From assembly GCA_963795665.1 (NCBI GenBank), contig CAWCIP010000005.1, positions 1-64,000 on the forward strand: 64,000 bases of DNA, given 5' to 3'. Below are positions 1 to 8,520 of this stretch, piece after piece. The notes under the pieces were generated by a model. That model ran no database searches. It had not been told where the DNA came from and saw nothing but the letters and a program-made list of their open reading frames with translations. Source of the DNA: DASUPK01 sp963795665. GTDB taxonomy: Bacteria > Actinomycetota > Thermoleophilia > Solirubrobacterales > 70-9. Position numbers and translations under genes: made by a program. Position 1 is the first letter of the stretch. Each line of letters starts with the position of its first letter.

Positions 1-382
1 GCAGCTCCTCCGCCGCGTCGCCGTTGGTCCGCCGCAGCAGGGCGCGCAGGCGCGCGAGCAGCTCCTCCAGCGCGAAGGGCTTGACGACGTAGTCGTCCGC
101 GCCGGCGTCGAGCCCGTCGACCCGGTCCTGGACGGCGTCCCTGGCGGTGAGCATCAGGATCGGGGTGTGGTCGCCTCGCGCCCGCAGCTCGCGGCAGACC
201 GAGAGCCCGTCCCGCTTCGGCATCAGCACGTCGAGGACGATCGCGTCGAGCGGCGCCGAGGCAACGGAGCCGAGGGCCTCGTCGCCGTCGGCCGCCAGGT
301 CCACCTCGTAGCCCTCCAGCTTGAGCGCGCGCTCGAGGGCACGGCGGAGCTGCGGCTCGTCGTCTACGACCAATACGCGCAC
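1..382 (-). CDS. Response regulator, OmpR/MprA-like (partial)
   Basis: This is a DNA-binding response regulator controlled by phosphorylation from a sensor kinase. Only the receiver domain lies in the window; the C-terminus runs off the left edge. The 127 visible residues hold the acidic pair D7-D8, the phospho-acceptor D51 (IVLDVLMP), T79 (LMLTARD) and K101 (YVVKPF), so all the conserved CheY-fold positions are present. A helix at about 104-118 leads towards the winged-helix domain usual in OmpR/PhoB proteins, which I cannot see. The start is GTG at 382-380; the ATG at 390 is out of frame. The lipoprotein gene just upstream on the same strand ends 40 bases away, so the two may share a transcript. 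The subfamily name is a family-level guess. Confidence 0.9.
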   Translation of the reverse strand, partial: MRVLVVDDEPQLRRALERALKLEGYEVDLAADGDEALGSVASAPLDAIVLDVLMPKRDGLSVCRELRARGDHTPILMLTARDAVQDRVDGLDAGADDYVVKPFALEELLARLRALLRRTNGDAAEEL

Positions 383-422
383 GAGCCCATGCTGGCGCGA
401 TCGCCTAAGAGATGTATGAGAG

Positions 423-1084
423 CTACTGCGCGCAGGCTTGGATCTTGGAGACGTCCGTGCCCGCCTGCTGCACGCACTGGGCGATCTCGGCCGGGGTCTT
501 GCCACCGCCAGTCGTCGACGTCGTGCCCGTTCCGGAGCCCGCGATGTCGCCCAGCGGAGAGGTGACGTTGGACCCGTCGGGCTCGGCGTTGTAGACGAGG
601 CCGGAGCGTCCGCCGCCCTCCGCGTTGATGTCCACTTGAGCTGGCCGTCGACGGCGCTCTTCTCGAGCGTCATCACCGTCACCTTGAGGTCGCTCACGTT
701 GGCCTGCGACTTGACGCCGGAGACGATCTTGTCGATCGCGGCCGGGTCGATCTCCGAGAACGGGAAGTCCTGGCCGTTCAGGGAGCCGGGGCCGACCACC
801 TGGACCTGCTCGTCGTGCAGGTCGCCGCCGGTGTACACGAAGCCCGTTGCCTGCTCTCCGTTGCGGAGCTTGAAGTCGGCGCCGCCCTGCGTGATCTGTA
901 CCTGGAGGGCCTGCGCGTTCTCGCCCGCCTTGTCCTTGACCGCGTCGAAGGCCTTCTGAAAGCCGGCGGTGGTGAACAGGTCATCGTTGCCGTTGGTCGA
1001 CGTGCCGCCGCTTGAGCCGCCGCAGGCCGCCAGTGCGACCGCGCTCAGCGCAGCGCCGATCATCAATCCCCACTTTGACTTCAA
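423..1084 (-). CDS. Secreted lipoprotein, LppX/LprAFG-like, with a frameshift
   Basis: This is probably an exported lipoprotein. Translation from TTG at 1084-1082, preceded by a strong GGGAGGAGGG ribosome site, gives a short signal peptide and a lipobox ending LAAC at residue 21. A domain of about 130 residues follows that resembles actinobacterial LppX/LprG-type lipoproteins, a family that binds lipids. The frame breaks near 631-633, within AAGTGGACATCAAC on the coding strand. One base appears to be missing, because the next frame continues sensibly as INAEGGGRSGLVYNAEPDG. The tail is a Gly/Thr/Ser linker and a small domain with two cysteines, ending at the TAG at 425-423. The family call is moderate, and the lesion may be a sequencing error. 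A hairpin leader shared with the next gene lies just upstream. Confidence 0.6.
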
Positions 1085-1097
1085 CGGTCCCTCCTCC

Positions 1098-1137
1098 CAA
1101 CATCAATCGGGTTGCTCCTTGCCGAGCACCCTCTCAT
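1098..1137 (-). promoter_or_regulatory. Hairpin leader, copy A
   Basis: Read on the minus strand, GGGTGCTC (1131-1124) and GAGCAACCC (1117-1109) form a stem with one bulged A and a 6-base loop. The 40-base segment matches 33 of 40 positions with copy B at 1641-1680. The changes fall mostly in the loop and flanks, while the stem is kept. It lies 14 bases upstream of the TTG start of the lipoprotein gene. The role is unknown; a 5'-UTR control element is an inference. Confidence 0.5.
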
Positions 1138-1142
1138 AACAG

Positions 1143-1646
1143 TCAGAAGAGCCTATAGCGCGCCCTGGAGAGGAAGAAACCGTGGCCGGTGTCGGCGTTG
1201 CGACAGGTGATTCCGGCGGCGCGGCTGAGGCAGTAGACAGGCCCGCGCCGGGCCGAGCGCCCGTAGCCGAGCAGTCCCGGTCCCCCGAGCGTGGTGTCGC
1301 CGGCACAGACGATCGAGGCGCGGTGGGCGCCGACTGCGACCCCCTGGCCCCAGTCCACCCCGGCCTTGATGCAGTACCGAGGCTTGGGCGGCGGCGACCA
1401 GTCGCGCTCGCGGATGTCGCACCGCACCGAACGGGAATCGAGGTAGCAGCCGATGTTGTGGGAGGGGGTCTCGAAGTAATGGGGGCCGTGGTTGCCGGCC
1501 GGCACTGCCGCAGCCGCGCTCGCGGTGGGCGCCTCGGCCGTGCTGACACCCTGTGTCTGCGTCTCGGTCACGGTCTTCGTGTCGCTCCCGCACCCGGCGA
1601 GGGCGACGGCGAGGAGGACGGGGGGGAGGGCGAGTCGAGCCAACAT
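1143..1646 (-). CDS. Cysteine-rich lipoprotein, possibly DUF6636
   Basis: A predicted lipoprotein of 167 residues. The signal peptide ends in the lipobox LAGC at C19, followed by a Thr/Ala-rich linker and a compact domain of about 115 residues with six further cysteines (IGC, VRC, YC, IVC, VYC, ITC) that could form three disulphides outside the cell. The YFETPSHNIGC segment resembles the F-x-(S/T)-P-S-x-N-I-x-C pattern I associate with DUF6636, but I cannot confirm this and no function is known. I chose ATG 1646; an in-frame TTG at 1664 lies inside the hairpin. The ribosome site GGGAG (1662-1658) is in the 3' arm of hairpin copy B, so folding could hide it. The gene reads towards the other lipoprotein gene 58 bases downstream. 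Confidence 0.75.
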   Translation of the reverse strand: MLARLALPPVLLAVALAGCGSDTKTVTETQTQGVSTAEAPTASAAAAVPAGNHGPHYFETPSHNIGCYLDSRSVRCDIRERDWSPPPKPRYCIKAGVDWGQGVAVGAHRASIVCAGDTTLGGPGLLGYGRSARRGPVYCLSRAAGITCRNADTGHGFFLSRARYRLF

Positions 1647-1680
1647 AAAACGGGTTGCTCCCAACGGAGCACCCTCGCAT
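1641..1680 (-). promoter_or_regulatory. Hairpin leader, copy B
   Basis: Second copy of the leader. On the minus strand, GGGTGCTC (1674-1667) pairs with GAGCAACCC (1660-1652), leaving one bulged A. In this copy an extra C-G pair closes a GTTG loop. The 3' arm contains the GGGAG that would serve as ribosome site for ATG 1646, 11 bases on, so a folded leader would occlude initiation. No T-run follows, so it is not an intrinsic terminator. Confidence 0.5.
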
Positions 1681-1750
1681 CGACCCTACATCAGTCGAGA
1701 AAACGTGCCCAGGGCTCCGCAGGCGGTCAGATTCGGCCGATGTTCGGGGC

Positions 1751-2338
1751 ATGCGCTGGTTGAAGCACACGGTCTCCGTCCTGCTGCTGGTCGCGGCCGC
1801 TGCGGTGGCGCTCGCCACCGCGCTCAGCGATCACTCCGATGACTACGGCCGGGTCCCGCTGCCGCAGGGCGGCATCGTCCACCTGCCCAAGGGCAAGGTG
1901 ACGGTCTTCTATGACCAGCCCGGGAATGGCTCGGACGCGGCGGAGCAGGTCGGCGGTCAATTCGGTTTCGTGGTGGTTCCGGCGGGAGGCGGCAGCCCGG
2001 TGCCGGTGGCGTCAGGCAGCGGCGCCGAATCGGCCGACGCCGTGCAGCGGAGCGAGACGATCGGCGAGCTCGGCGCGGTGGCGAAGCTCGACGTTCCCAG
2101 CTCCGGCGACTACGTGGTCAGCGCCAGCAGCAATCTCCAGCCCGGGTCGTCATTCCTCACATTCGGGACCAATGCCGGCAGCGCGCTGCTCCAGCGATGG
2201 CACCTGCTGGCCGGCCTCGTGATCGCCGCAATCCTGATCGCCCTGATCCCGGTGCCCCGTCCCAGGAAACGGTGGGAGGACGAGGGCGGCACGCCTAGCG
2301 GTTGGTCCTCCGACCCGCGGGCGCCCTACGCGGGCTAG
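1751..2338 (+). CDS. Membrane-anchored extracytoplasmic protein, unknown
   Basis: I do not recognise a family. The 195-residue protein starts at ATG 1751 (MRWLKHTV), with a hydrophobic N-terminal segment (about 8-24). An outside domain of roughly 120 residues rich in Gly, Ser and Val follows, then a second hydrophobic segment (about 157-175, LLAGLVIAAILIALIPV) and a short basic/acidic cytoplasmic tail. It could be a type-I membrane protein or a signal-anchored protein with both termini inside. The last 44 bases overlap the 3' end of the convergent transglutaminase gene. No clear promoter hexamer or ribosome site precedes the start. Reading-frame length and codon use support a real gene. Confidence 0.7.
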   Translation: MRWLKHTVSVLLLVAAAAVALATALSDHSDDYGRVPLPQGGIVHLPKGKVTVFYDQPGNGSDAAEQVGGQFGFVVVPAGGGSPVPVASGSGAESADAVQRSETIGELGAVAKLDVPSSGDYVVSASSNLQPGSSFLTFGTNAGSALLQRWHLLAGLVIAAILIALIPVPRPRKRWEDEGGTPSGWSSDPRAPYAG

Positions 2339-4569
2339 CCGGCCCGCCGGGCGGCACGGCGCGAAGCACCCGCAGCGCGTAGCGCCAACCGGTCACCCTC
2401 AGCAACGCGCCGCGAAGCGCGCGGCGCTCGTGCACGTCGGGCGGTTCGGCGTCGGGGTGGTGGTAGCGCCGGTCCTCGAGCTTCGCGGCGTAGCCGGCCG
2501 CCGCCGGACCGGCGAGCCGCTCGAGCAGTTCCTGGGCGCGCCGCAGCGTCGCGCCCGGCGGCAGCGGCTCCCCGATCCGTCCAAGCGCTCGGTCGAGCTC
2601 GGCAAGCTCGGCCGCGGCGAGGCGGTCGGGCTGGAGCCGATTCCTCCTCCAGCGCCGCCAGTTGTAGGCGACGAGGGCGGCCAGGGCGAGGGCCGCGGTC
2701 GCCGCGCCGAGCAACGTCCAGGCGCTGGCTCCGGAGTCATGTGTCCCCGGCCGATGAGCGCCCGCGGCCGATCGCCCCCGCAGCGAGAGATCGCCGCTGG
2801 GCGACTGCGGGAACGCCGGGCCGGTGCTCTTCACGGCCGGCGGCGGCGGTTTGGTGACGCCGAGGTTGTTGTCGTCGAGCTGGGTGGCGGCGGGAGCGGC
2901 GGGCGGGGTCGGGTCGAACGTGACCCACCCAACGGACGGGAAGAAGACCTCGACCCAGTCGTGCGCATCGGTGTCGTCGACCAGGAAGTTGTTTCGTTCA
3001 GGGTCACGCCCGCCCGGAGCGAAGCCGGTGGCGACCCGGCTCGGGATGCCCAGCATCCGCAGCATCAGCGCCATTGCTCCGGAGAACTGCTGGCAATAGC
3101 CCGCGTGATCCTGCGAGAGGAACGCCGGCAGGGGATCGGGGTGGTCGGGCACGTTCTGCCGATAGGCGTAGTTGAGCGCGCAGGTAATCCTGGATCCGGT
3201 GGACGGCCTGGTAAGGGTTGCGGGCGCCGCTGGCAAGACCTGTGGCGAGCGAGTACATCGCCTCATAGGGAGTGCCCCGCACCTGCTCCCCGACCGACGG
3301 CGGCCCCGAATCGCTCCACAGAGGGGCCTCCACCGAGCGCGTCCCGCGCGGCCCGCCGGAGAGCGAGAACGAGGTGTAGTAGCGAGCAGCGGACGGGTAG
3401 GTGGTCCCGACCGAGCGCATCACGGCGGCGCTCGGCTGAGGGTCGTAGATCAGGGCCGTGTATGAGTTCCCCGGCCGCAGCTCCCGGGTCATCTCCCAGA
3501 CCGCATCGGACGTTGGGCGGGCAGAGGCCCCGCGCAGCGAGAGCACGGTGCCGGCGCCGATGGCGAAGTCGCTGTTCAGCCCTCGATCAACGATGTTGAC
3601 CCGGTCGACGTACTCAGGGTCGGGGCGGGGCGGAACCGCCTTGGGGTGGAACTTGAGCGGCTCGCCCAGCGCGGGCTGGCTCCCGGACACAGTGGAGCGG
3701 ACCCACCGGGTGCCGTCGAAGGTGTTGAGGTTGGTCGCCTTCCAGTAGTGCGTGTGCTCACTCGAGACCTGGAGCAGCTGCGTCCCCTTCTGCGGCCAGC
3801 TCAGCGGGCCGTAGCTCTGATCCCAGCTGAAGCTCTGGCCGTTGGCGCTGAGCAGGTCCCAATGGCGGTAGTCGATCAGGCCGCGGCCGGTGTCGGTCAC
3901 GGCCGCCGCCGGGAGCGCGACGACCCCGGCGGCGATGACCGCGATGGTGGCCGGGCCGCGGCTGCGCGGTGCTACTCCCGGCAGCCAGAGCCAGGCCGAG
4001 ACCAGGATTAGCAGCAGGGCCCCACCGGCGATCTGGCGCCCGGGCCTGGCCCAGGCGACCGCGACCAGATAGAGCGCGATCAGCAGGACGAGCGCGCAGA
4101 TCCGCCCCGCTGCCCGGCGGCGGGTCGGCCAGAAGGCGGCGAAAGCGGCCATCCCGACCACCAGCGGCCCGGCGAGCAGGATCACCAGCCGGGTCCAGGC
4201 GTCGGCGCCCGCGTAGGGGACGGGTACGTCGGAGACGCCGTCGAGCGCGCGGCTCACGTTCGAGCCCAGCTCGTCCCAGTGGCCGGGCTCCAGCAGCCTG
4301 GCCGGGAGCCCGATCACGACCATCCCGAATGCGACGGCGGCAAGCGTGGCCAGGGCCGCCAGCGCCCAGCGGGCTGGGAGCGAGCTCGGAAGCCGCGGGA
4401 CGGACGCGATGGCCGCCCCCGCCGCGGTGGCCAGTAGCACGGCGAGGACGACCCGTGCCGCGGGCGGATGGGCGACCAGCGAGCTCCACTGCAGGGTCAC
4501 CACCGCCGCCAGGGCGGCGAAGCAGATCAGCTCGATCCGCGCGGAGCGATCGCCGGCCGACGCGCTCAT
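2295..4569 (-). CDS. TgpA-family transglutaminase, with a frameshift
   Basis: A membrane protein with a periplasmic-facing transglutaminase-like core, of the kind paired with MoxR and DUF58 genes. The first 521 codons give five or six N-terminal membrane helices (about 12-215) and an extracellular region. Near 3176-3182, in a GCGCGC run, the frame changes: RIQDYLR in the first frame joins CALNYAYRQ in the next. After the shift the catalytic set is intact, with Cys in GYCQQF, His in DAHDWVEV and Asp in FDPTP, followed by a membrane helix and a DUF4129-like C-terminal tail. Its ATG overlaps the stop of the DUF58 gene (ATGA). The shift is a single event, either one extra base or two lost, so error and true mutation are both possible. 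Confidence 0.85.
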
Positions 4570-5690
4570 GCGGCCGCCTTCCGGTGGGGAACGGCCCGCG
4601 CCGGGCTCGCCGGATAGGCGAAGCAGCCGGAGACGCGGAACGCTGCGGCGCCGCGGGAGCCACTCGGCGTGATCAGGAAACTGCCGGGCCTCAGGCGGCG
4701 CAGCGATCGGGGGAGGGAGCGGCCGGCGGTGACCCAGAGGATGGGACCGCTTCTCATGCCCTGCTGCATCATCGGGCCCGCATCCGGGTCAGAGACAGCG
4801 ATCCTGACGTGGGCCTGGGGCCAGGCCCGGAGCGCCGGGTCGATCGGCAGCGGCCGCCGATCGCCGGGGACGAGGAGCTCGCAGCCGCCGGAGCCGGCCA
4901 GCTCGATGCAGAGGGAGGCCGCCGCGCGCATCGCGCGATCGCGGTCGGCGGGGTCACGCGCACCGCGGGGATCGAACACCACCAACGGCCGCGGCTCGCC
5001 GCCGGCGACCAGGCGCCGCTCGATCATTTCGCCGCTGCGGGCCACGGCGGGCCAGTGGATCCGCGAGGCGGGGCTGCCGTCGCGGTAGGGGCGCAACCCG
5101 TCCACCTCGAACTGGGCGAGCGCGCCGCGCCTCGAGGTGGCATCGGCGGCGCTGCCCGAACCTGCCGCCTCGCTCCCGGGCTCAGCGCCCGCGCCGCTCC
5201 AGCGGACCGGGTCGATCCGCGGCAGCACCACGAGCTCGCTCGCGCTCCCGGAATCGAGCTTGCGCCGCCAGAGCCCTAGCGGGTCCCGGACGACCAGACG
5301 CGACGGCGGCAGCGTGCGGCGGCCTGGGCGCTCGAGCCAGACGTCCCGCTCGAGTAGACGCGACCAGCGCGGTCCGACCGGCACACTGCGATCGAGCAGG
5401 GGATCGATCAGCTCGCCGCCGGGCGGCGGAAGCAGGGTGCGGCGCAGCGCGATACGAAGCGAATAGGGGTCGCTCTCCTCGAGCCTGCCCGGGCCGGGCC
5501 GCCGCTCGAGCCGTCCGCCGACGGTCGCCAGCTCGACCCAGAGGACGGCGCCGACCGCCAGAACCAGCAGCGCGATCCCGCAGACCAGCGCGGCGGCAAG
5601 CCCGAATCCAAGCCCTACGAGGGTGAGGGCCGCCCCGAGCGCGGCCGTTGCAGGCGCCCGCGGCGAACCCGACTCCCCCGGCGCCGTCAT
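4566..5690 (-). CDS. DUF58 protein
   Basis: This 374-residue protein is the middle gene of a moxR-DUF58-transglutaminase operon. Two hydrophobic segments near 18-60 anchor it in the membrane. The DUF58 signature is clear at about 207-235: RPYRDGSPASRIHWPAVARS, the form of the R-x-Y-x-x-G-D-x-x-R-x-I-x-W motif, and the following region has the VWA-like pattern of the family (LVVFDPRG). DUF58 proteins are thought to act with MoxR ATPases in assembling or activating partner proteins at the envelope; the target here is unknown. ATG 5690 is one base after the moxR stop (TGAGATG), which fits translational coupling. An in-frame extension further upstream would run through moxR and is not real. Confidence 0.93.
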   Translation of the reverse strand: MTAPGESGSPRAPATAALGAALTLVGLGFGLAAALVCGIALLVLAVGAVLWVELATVGGRLERRPGPGRLEESDPYSLRIALRRTLLPPPGGELIDPLLDRSVPVGPRWSRLLERDVWLERPGRRTLPPSRLVVRDPLGLWRRKLDSGSASELVVLPRIDPVRWSGAGAEPGSEAAGSGSAADATSRRGALAQFEVDGLRPYRDGSPASRIHWPAVARSGEMIERRLVAGGEPRPLVVFDPRGARDPADRDRAMRAAASLCIELAGSGGCELLVPGDRRPLPIDPALRAWPQAHVRIAVSDPDAGPMMQQGMRSGPILWVTAGRSLPRSLRRLRPGSFLITPSGSRGAAAFRVSGCFAYPASPARAVPHRKAAA

Positions 5691-5691
5691 C

Positions 5692-6642
5692 TCACAGCGC
5701 CGGGACCCTGTCGATCGCCTCGCGGACCACCGCCTCGCGCTGGTCGCCATCGACCTCGAAGGAGAGGAGCAGCCGGTGCGAGAGCACGGATGGAGCGAGA
5801 ACCTGAACGTCGTCCGGAAGGACATGATCGCGGCCCTCGAGCGCAGCGAGCGCCTTAGCGGCTCGGAAGAGCATCAGTCCCGCGCGGGGGCTCGCCCCCA
5901 GCTCGACCCGGTCGTCTTCCCGAGTCGCCTCGCAGACGGCGACCACGTAACGTCGAAGGGGCTCGGTGCCCTCGATGCCGGCGAGGGCCGCCTGGGCGGC
6001 GCGCACCGAGGTCACGTCGGCAACGGGGCTGAGCCCGTCGACGGGGTCGGTGTCTGCGTGCTCGGCGAGCATCGCCGCCTCGGCCTCGGCGGCCGGATAC
6101 CCGAGGCTGACCCTGACCATGAACCGGTCGAGCTCTGCCTCCGGGAGGGGATAGGTGCCCTCGTACTCGGCCGGGTTCTGCGTTGCCAGGACCACGAACG
6201 GCCGGGCCAGCTCGTGCTTGGTGCCGTCGATCGTGATCTGCCGCTCCTGCATGCACTCGAGCAGCCCGGACTGCGTCTTCGGCGAGGCCCGGTTGATCTC
6301 GTCGACGAGCACGACATTGGCGAACACTGGCCCCGGGTGGAACTCGAAGCTCGCCGTCCGCTGATTGAAGACATTGGTGCCGACCAGGTCGGCCGGGAGA
6401 AGGTCCGAGGTGCACTGGACCCGCGCGTAGTCGGCCTCCAGCGAGCGGGCCAGCGCCCGCGCCAGCGCGGTCTTACCGACCCCCGGGGCATCCTCGATCA
6501 GGACATGGCCGTCGGCGAGCAACGCGACGATCAGATCGCGCACCACCCGATCCGGCGCCTTCACCGCCCGCCCGATGTTCTCCGCCAGCCGCGAGCCTAT
6601 TTCCGCCACTTCGGTCGGGTTCAGCCTCGGCGCCGTGGCCAT
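5692..6642 (-). CDS. MoxR-family AAA+ ATPase
   Basis: A cytoplasmic chaperone-like ATPase of 316 residues, full length for the family. Walker A is DAPGVGKT (51-58), Walker B is VLVDEIN (111-117), sensor 1 is ATQNP (153-157) and a candidate arginine finger is LDRF (171-174). The C-terminal lid has the usual AAA_lid pattern (SPRAGLMLFRAAKALA). MoxR proteins act on DUF58/VWA partners, encoded directly downstream. ATG 6642 is preceded by TACCAT at 6654-6649 with 6 bases between and no ribosome site, so the operon mRNA is probably leaderless. It diverges from the choice-anchor-D gene across a 143-base intergenic region. Confidence 0.95.
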   Translation of the reverse strand: MATAPRLNPTEVAEIGSRLAENIGRAVKAPDRVVRDLIVALLADGHVLIEDAPGVGKTALARALARSLEADYARVQCTSDLLPADLVGTNVFNQRTASFEFHPGPVFANVVLVDEINRASPKTQSGLLECMQERQITIDGTKHELARPFVVLATQNPAEYEGTYPLPEAELDRFMVRVSLGYPAAEAEAAMLAEHADTDPVDGLSPVADVTSVRAAQAALAGIEGTEPLRRYVVAVCEATREDDRVELGASPRAGLMLFRAAKALAALEGRDHVLPDDVQVLAPSVLSHRLLLSFEVDGDQREAVVREAIDRVPAL

Positions 6643-6785
6643 CGCTTCATGGTACGCGGGGCCGACCGGTGCGGATTGGGCCGGTCGGGCGGTTGTCTGC
6701 AAACGATCTCCCGAATCCAGGCGAGGCGCTATTTCACAGATCGCACAAGGGGTCAAGGCAAACGGCCGGCCGTCGATGTGGCCGT

Positions 6786-8507
6786 ATGTTTCGCACGGGA
6801 GCAAGGAAGCTCCGCCTCACATCGCTCGTGACGCTGACCGCGCTCGTCGCCCTCGCCGGGCTTCCGTCCGCCGCGCATGCCGCCACCGAGCTCACCATCT
6901 CTCCCACCCAGCTCGACTTCCCCGCCGCGACGGTCGGCAACCAGGGCGGACAGCAGCAGGTCACCGCGAAGAACACCGGCGACATGCCCGTCTCGATCGG
7001 CAACGTATACATCGACGGAACGAACGCCTCGGACTTCAACCAGAACGGCAACTGCGGCGGCCAGCTCAGCCCCGGCCAGGGCTGCGAGATGAGCATCAGC
7101 TTCTGGCCGGGCGGGGCGGGTGAGAGGGACGCGACCCTTCACGTCGCCTCGGACGACCCCCGCGGCGAGGCGACCGTCGCTCTGACCGGTACCGGGGCGG
7201 CGCCGGAACTCAGCTTCGAGCCGTCCGGCTACGACTTTGGGCTGCAACCGCTGAACAGCGGCAGCAGCCAGACGACCATGCACCTGCGGAACACCGGCGC
7301 GGCAGCCGTGCAGGTGAACTCGATCGACATCGTCGGCCCCGGGTCGGGCGCGTTCTGGACCGGGTTCATCAGCTGCTTCGGGAACACGCTGCAGCCCAAC
7401 GACACCTGCGCGGTGCAGGTGAACTTCGGGCCTTACGACGCCATCCCGTTCTCGGCGCAGCTGCGGGCCCAGTCCAACGGTGCGTCGTTCACCGCCGACC
7501 TCAGCGGCCGAGGGGGCCGGGCGGTGGTTACCGGCTCGCCGAATCCCGCGAACTTCGGCTCCGCGACGACCGGCCAGGCGGGGATGACCCGCACGATCAC
7601 CCTGACGAACAGCGGGGACCTGCCGGGCGGGTTCTTCGTCGCCGTGATCTCGGGAGGAGACGTGGGCAGCTTCCGGCTCCTCCACGAGAGCTGCACCGGC
7701 CGGCCGCTCGACCCGTCGGCGAGCTGCACCGCGCAGGTTCGCTTCCAGCCCGATAGCAGCGGACCGAAGGTCGCCCAGCTGAGCTTCTTCGGCGACCAGG
7801 ATGGCGGCGCACAGGTCAACCTCACCGGAGTCGGGGTCGGAGCTGATGGGTCGCTCACCCCGGGCGGTCACGATTTCGGCGCCCAAGCTCTCGACACCAG
7901 CAGCCCGGTGCAGACCTTTGCGCTGAGCAACGATGGCGCCACTCCGCTGCGGGTCAGCGGCGCGTCCCTGGTCGGAGCCGATGCGGACCAGTTCCGGCTC
8001 TCGGCCGACGATTGCACCGATGTCACCCTCCCCGCAGGCGGGCGGTGCGAGGTTCAGGTCAGATTCGCGCCGGACTCGAAGGGGGCGAAATCAGCTCGGC
8101 TGCGGATCACCGGTGACGGTGGGCCGGTCGGCGCCGCCCTCACGGGAAACGGTGGAGCGAAGCGGGACTCCGGCTTGAGCTTCCGCTGGCGCGGCGTGCT
8201 CCGCGCGCACGGCGCGGGTCTGGTGGCTGGTAAGGCCGCCTGCCATGCGGCGTCGAACTGCCGGCTCAGGGCACGCGCTCTGATCTACGGGGACATTCGC
8301 CGCGGGGCGCAGGTCCGGCACCTGGCGGTCAGATTGCCCTCGATTCGCATGACGATCCGCGCCGGCGCCGTCCGGGCATTGCGACTGCGCCTGACCGGAG
8401 CGTCGCGCCTCGCGGCCGACGGCCGAGGGCGCCTCGAGCTCAAGCTCGAGGGGACCGCGGGGGGCGACCCGGTGCACATCCGCTCGAGGCGGCGGCTGGA
8501 CGCATAG
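6786..8507 (+). CDS. Secreted choice-anchor D repeat protein
   Basis: An exported 573-residue protein. A signal peptide (about 1-33, cleavage near AHA-A) is followed by four Ig-like repeats of about 100 residues (roughly 34-136, 139-245, 247-350, 352-446) of the ASPM-SPD-2-Hydin/choice-anchor D kind, with the typical pattern P-x-x-x-F-G, then LTN(S/T)G, then V-x-F-x-P. Each repeat carries a C-(x)9-14-C pair just before its last strands, suggesting one disulphide per repeat. The C-terminal 125 residues are basic and unlike the repeats; I do not recognise that domain. The role may be surface adhesion or structure. The start ATG 6786 is the first with a proper signal peptide. No promoter is obvious. 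Confidence 0.88.
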   Translation: MFRTGARKLRLTSLVTLTALVALAGLPSAAHAATELTISPTQLDFPAATVGNQGGQQQVTAKNTGDMPVSIGNVYIDGTNASDFNQNGNCGGQLSPGQGCEMSISFWPGGAGERDATLHVASDDPRGEATVALTGTGAAPELSFEPSGYDFGLQPLNSGSSQTTMHLRNTGAAAVQVNSIDIVGPGSGAFWTGFISCFGNTLQPNDTCAVQVNFGPYDAIPFSAQLRAQSNGASFTADLSGRGGRAVVTGSPNPANFGSATTGQAGMTRTITLTNSGDLPGGFFVAVISGGDVGSFRLLHESCTGRPLDPSASCTAQVRFQPDSSGPKVAQLSFFGDQDGGAQVNLTGVGVGADGSLTPGGHDFGAQALDTSSPVQTFALSNDGATPLRVSGASLVGADADQFRLSADDCTDVTLPAGGRCEVQVRFAPDSKGAKSARLRITGDGGPVGAALTGNGGAKRDSGLSFRWRGVLRAHGAGLVAGKAACHAASNCRLRARALIYGDIRRGAQVRHLAVRLPSIRMTIRAGAVRALRLRLTGASRLAADGRGRLELKLEGTAGGDPVHIRSRRRLDA

Positions 8508-8520
8508 TCCGAGCGGCCGT

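Noticed and set aside
1060..1102. ATG 1102 as the lipoprotein start
   Set aside because: It sits at the same distance from hairpin copy A as ATG 1646 from copy B, but its frame gives a short basic peptide without a signal sequence. TTG 1084 with GGGAGGAGGG fits.
1098..1680. The hairpin leaders as intrinsic terminators
   Set aside because: No T-run follows either stem on the minus strand, and each lies immediately before a start codon.
2295..3266. The transglutaminase core as a separate soluble gene
   Set aside because: There is no ribosome site or promoter before it. The part upstream of the core continues from the membrane half in the other frame, so one frameshifted gene explains both.
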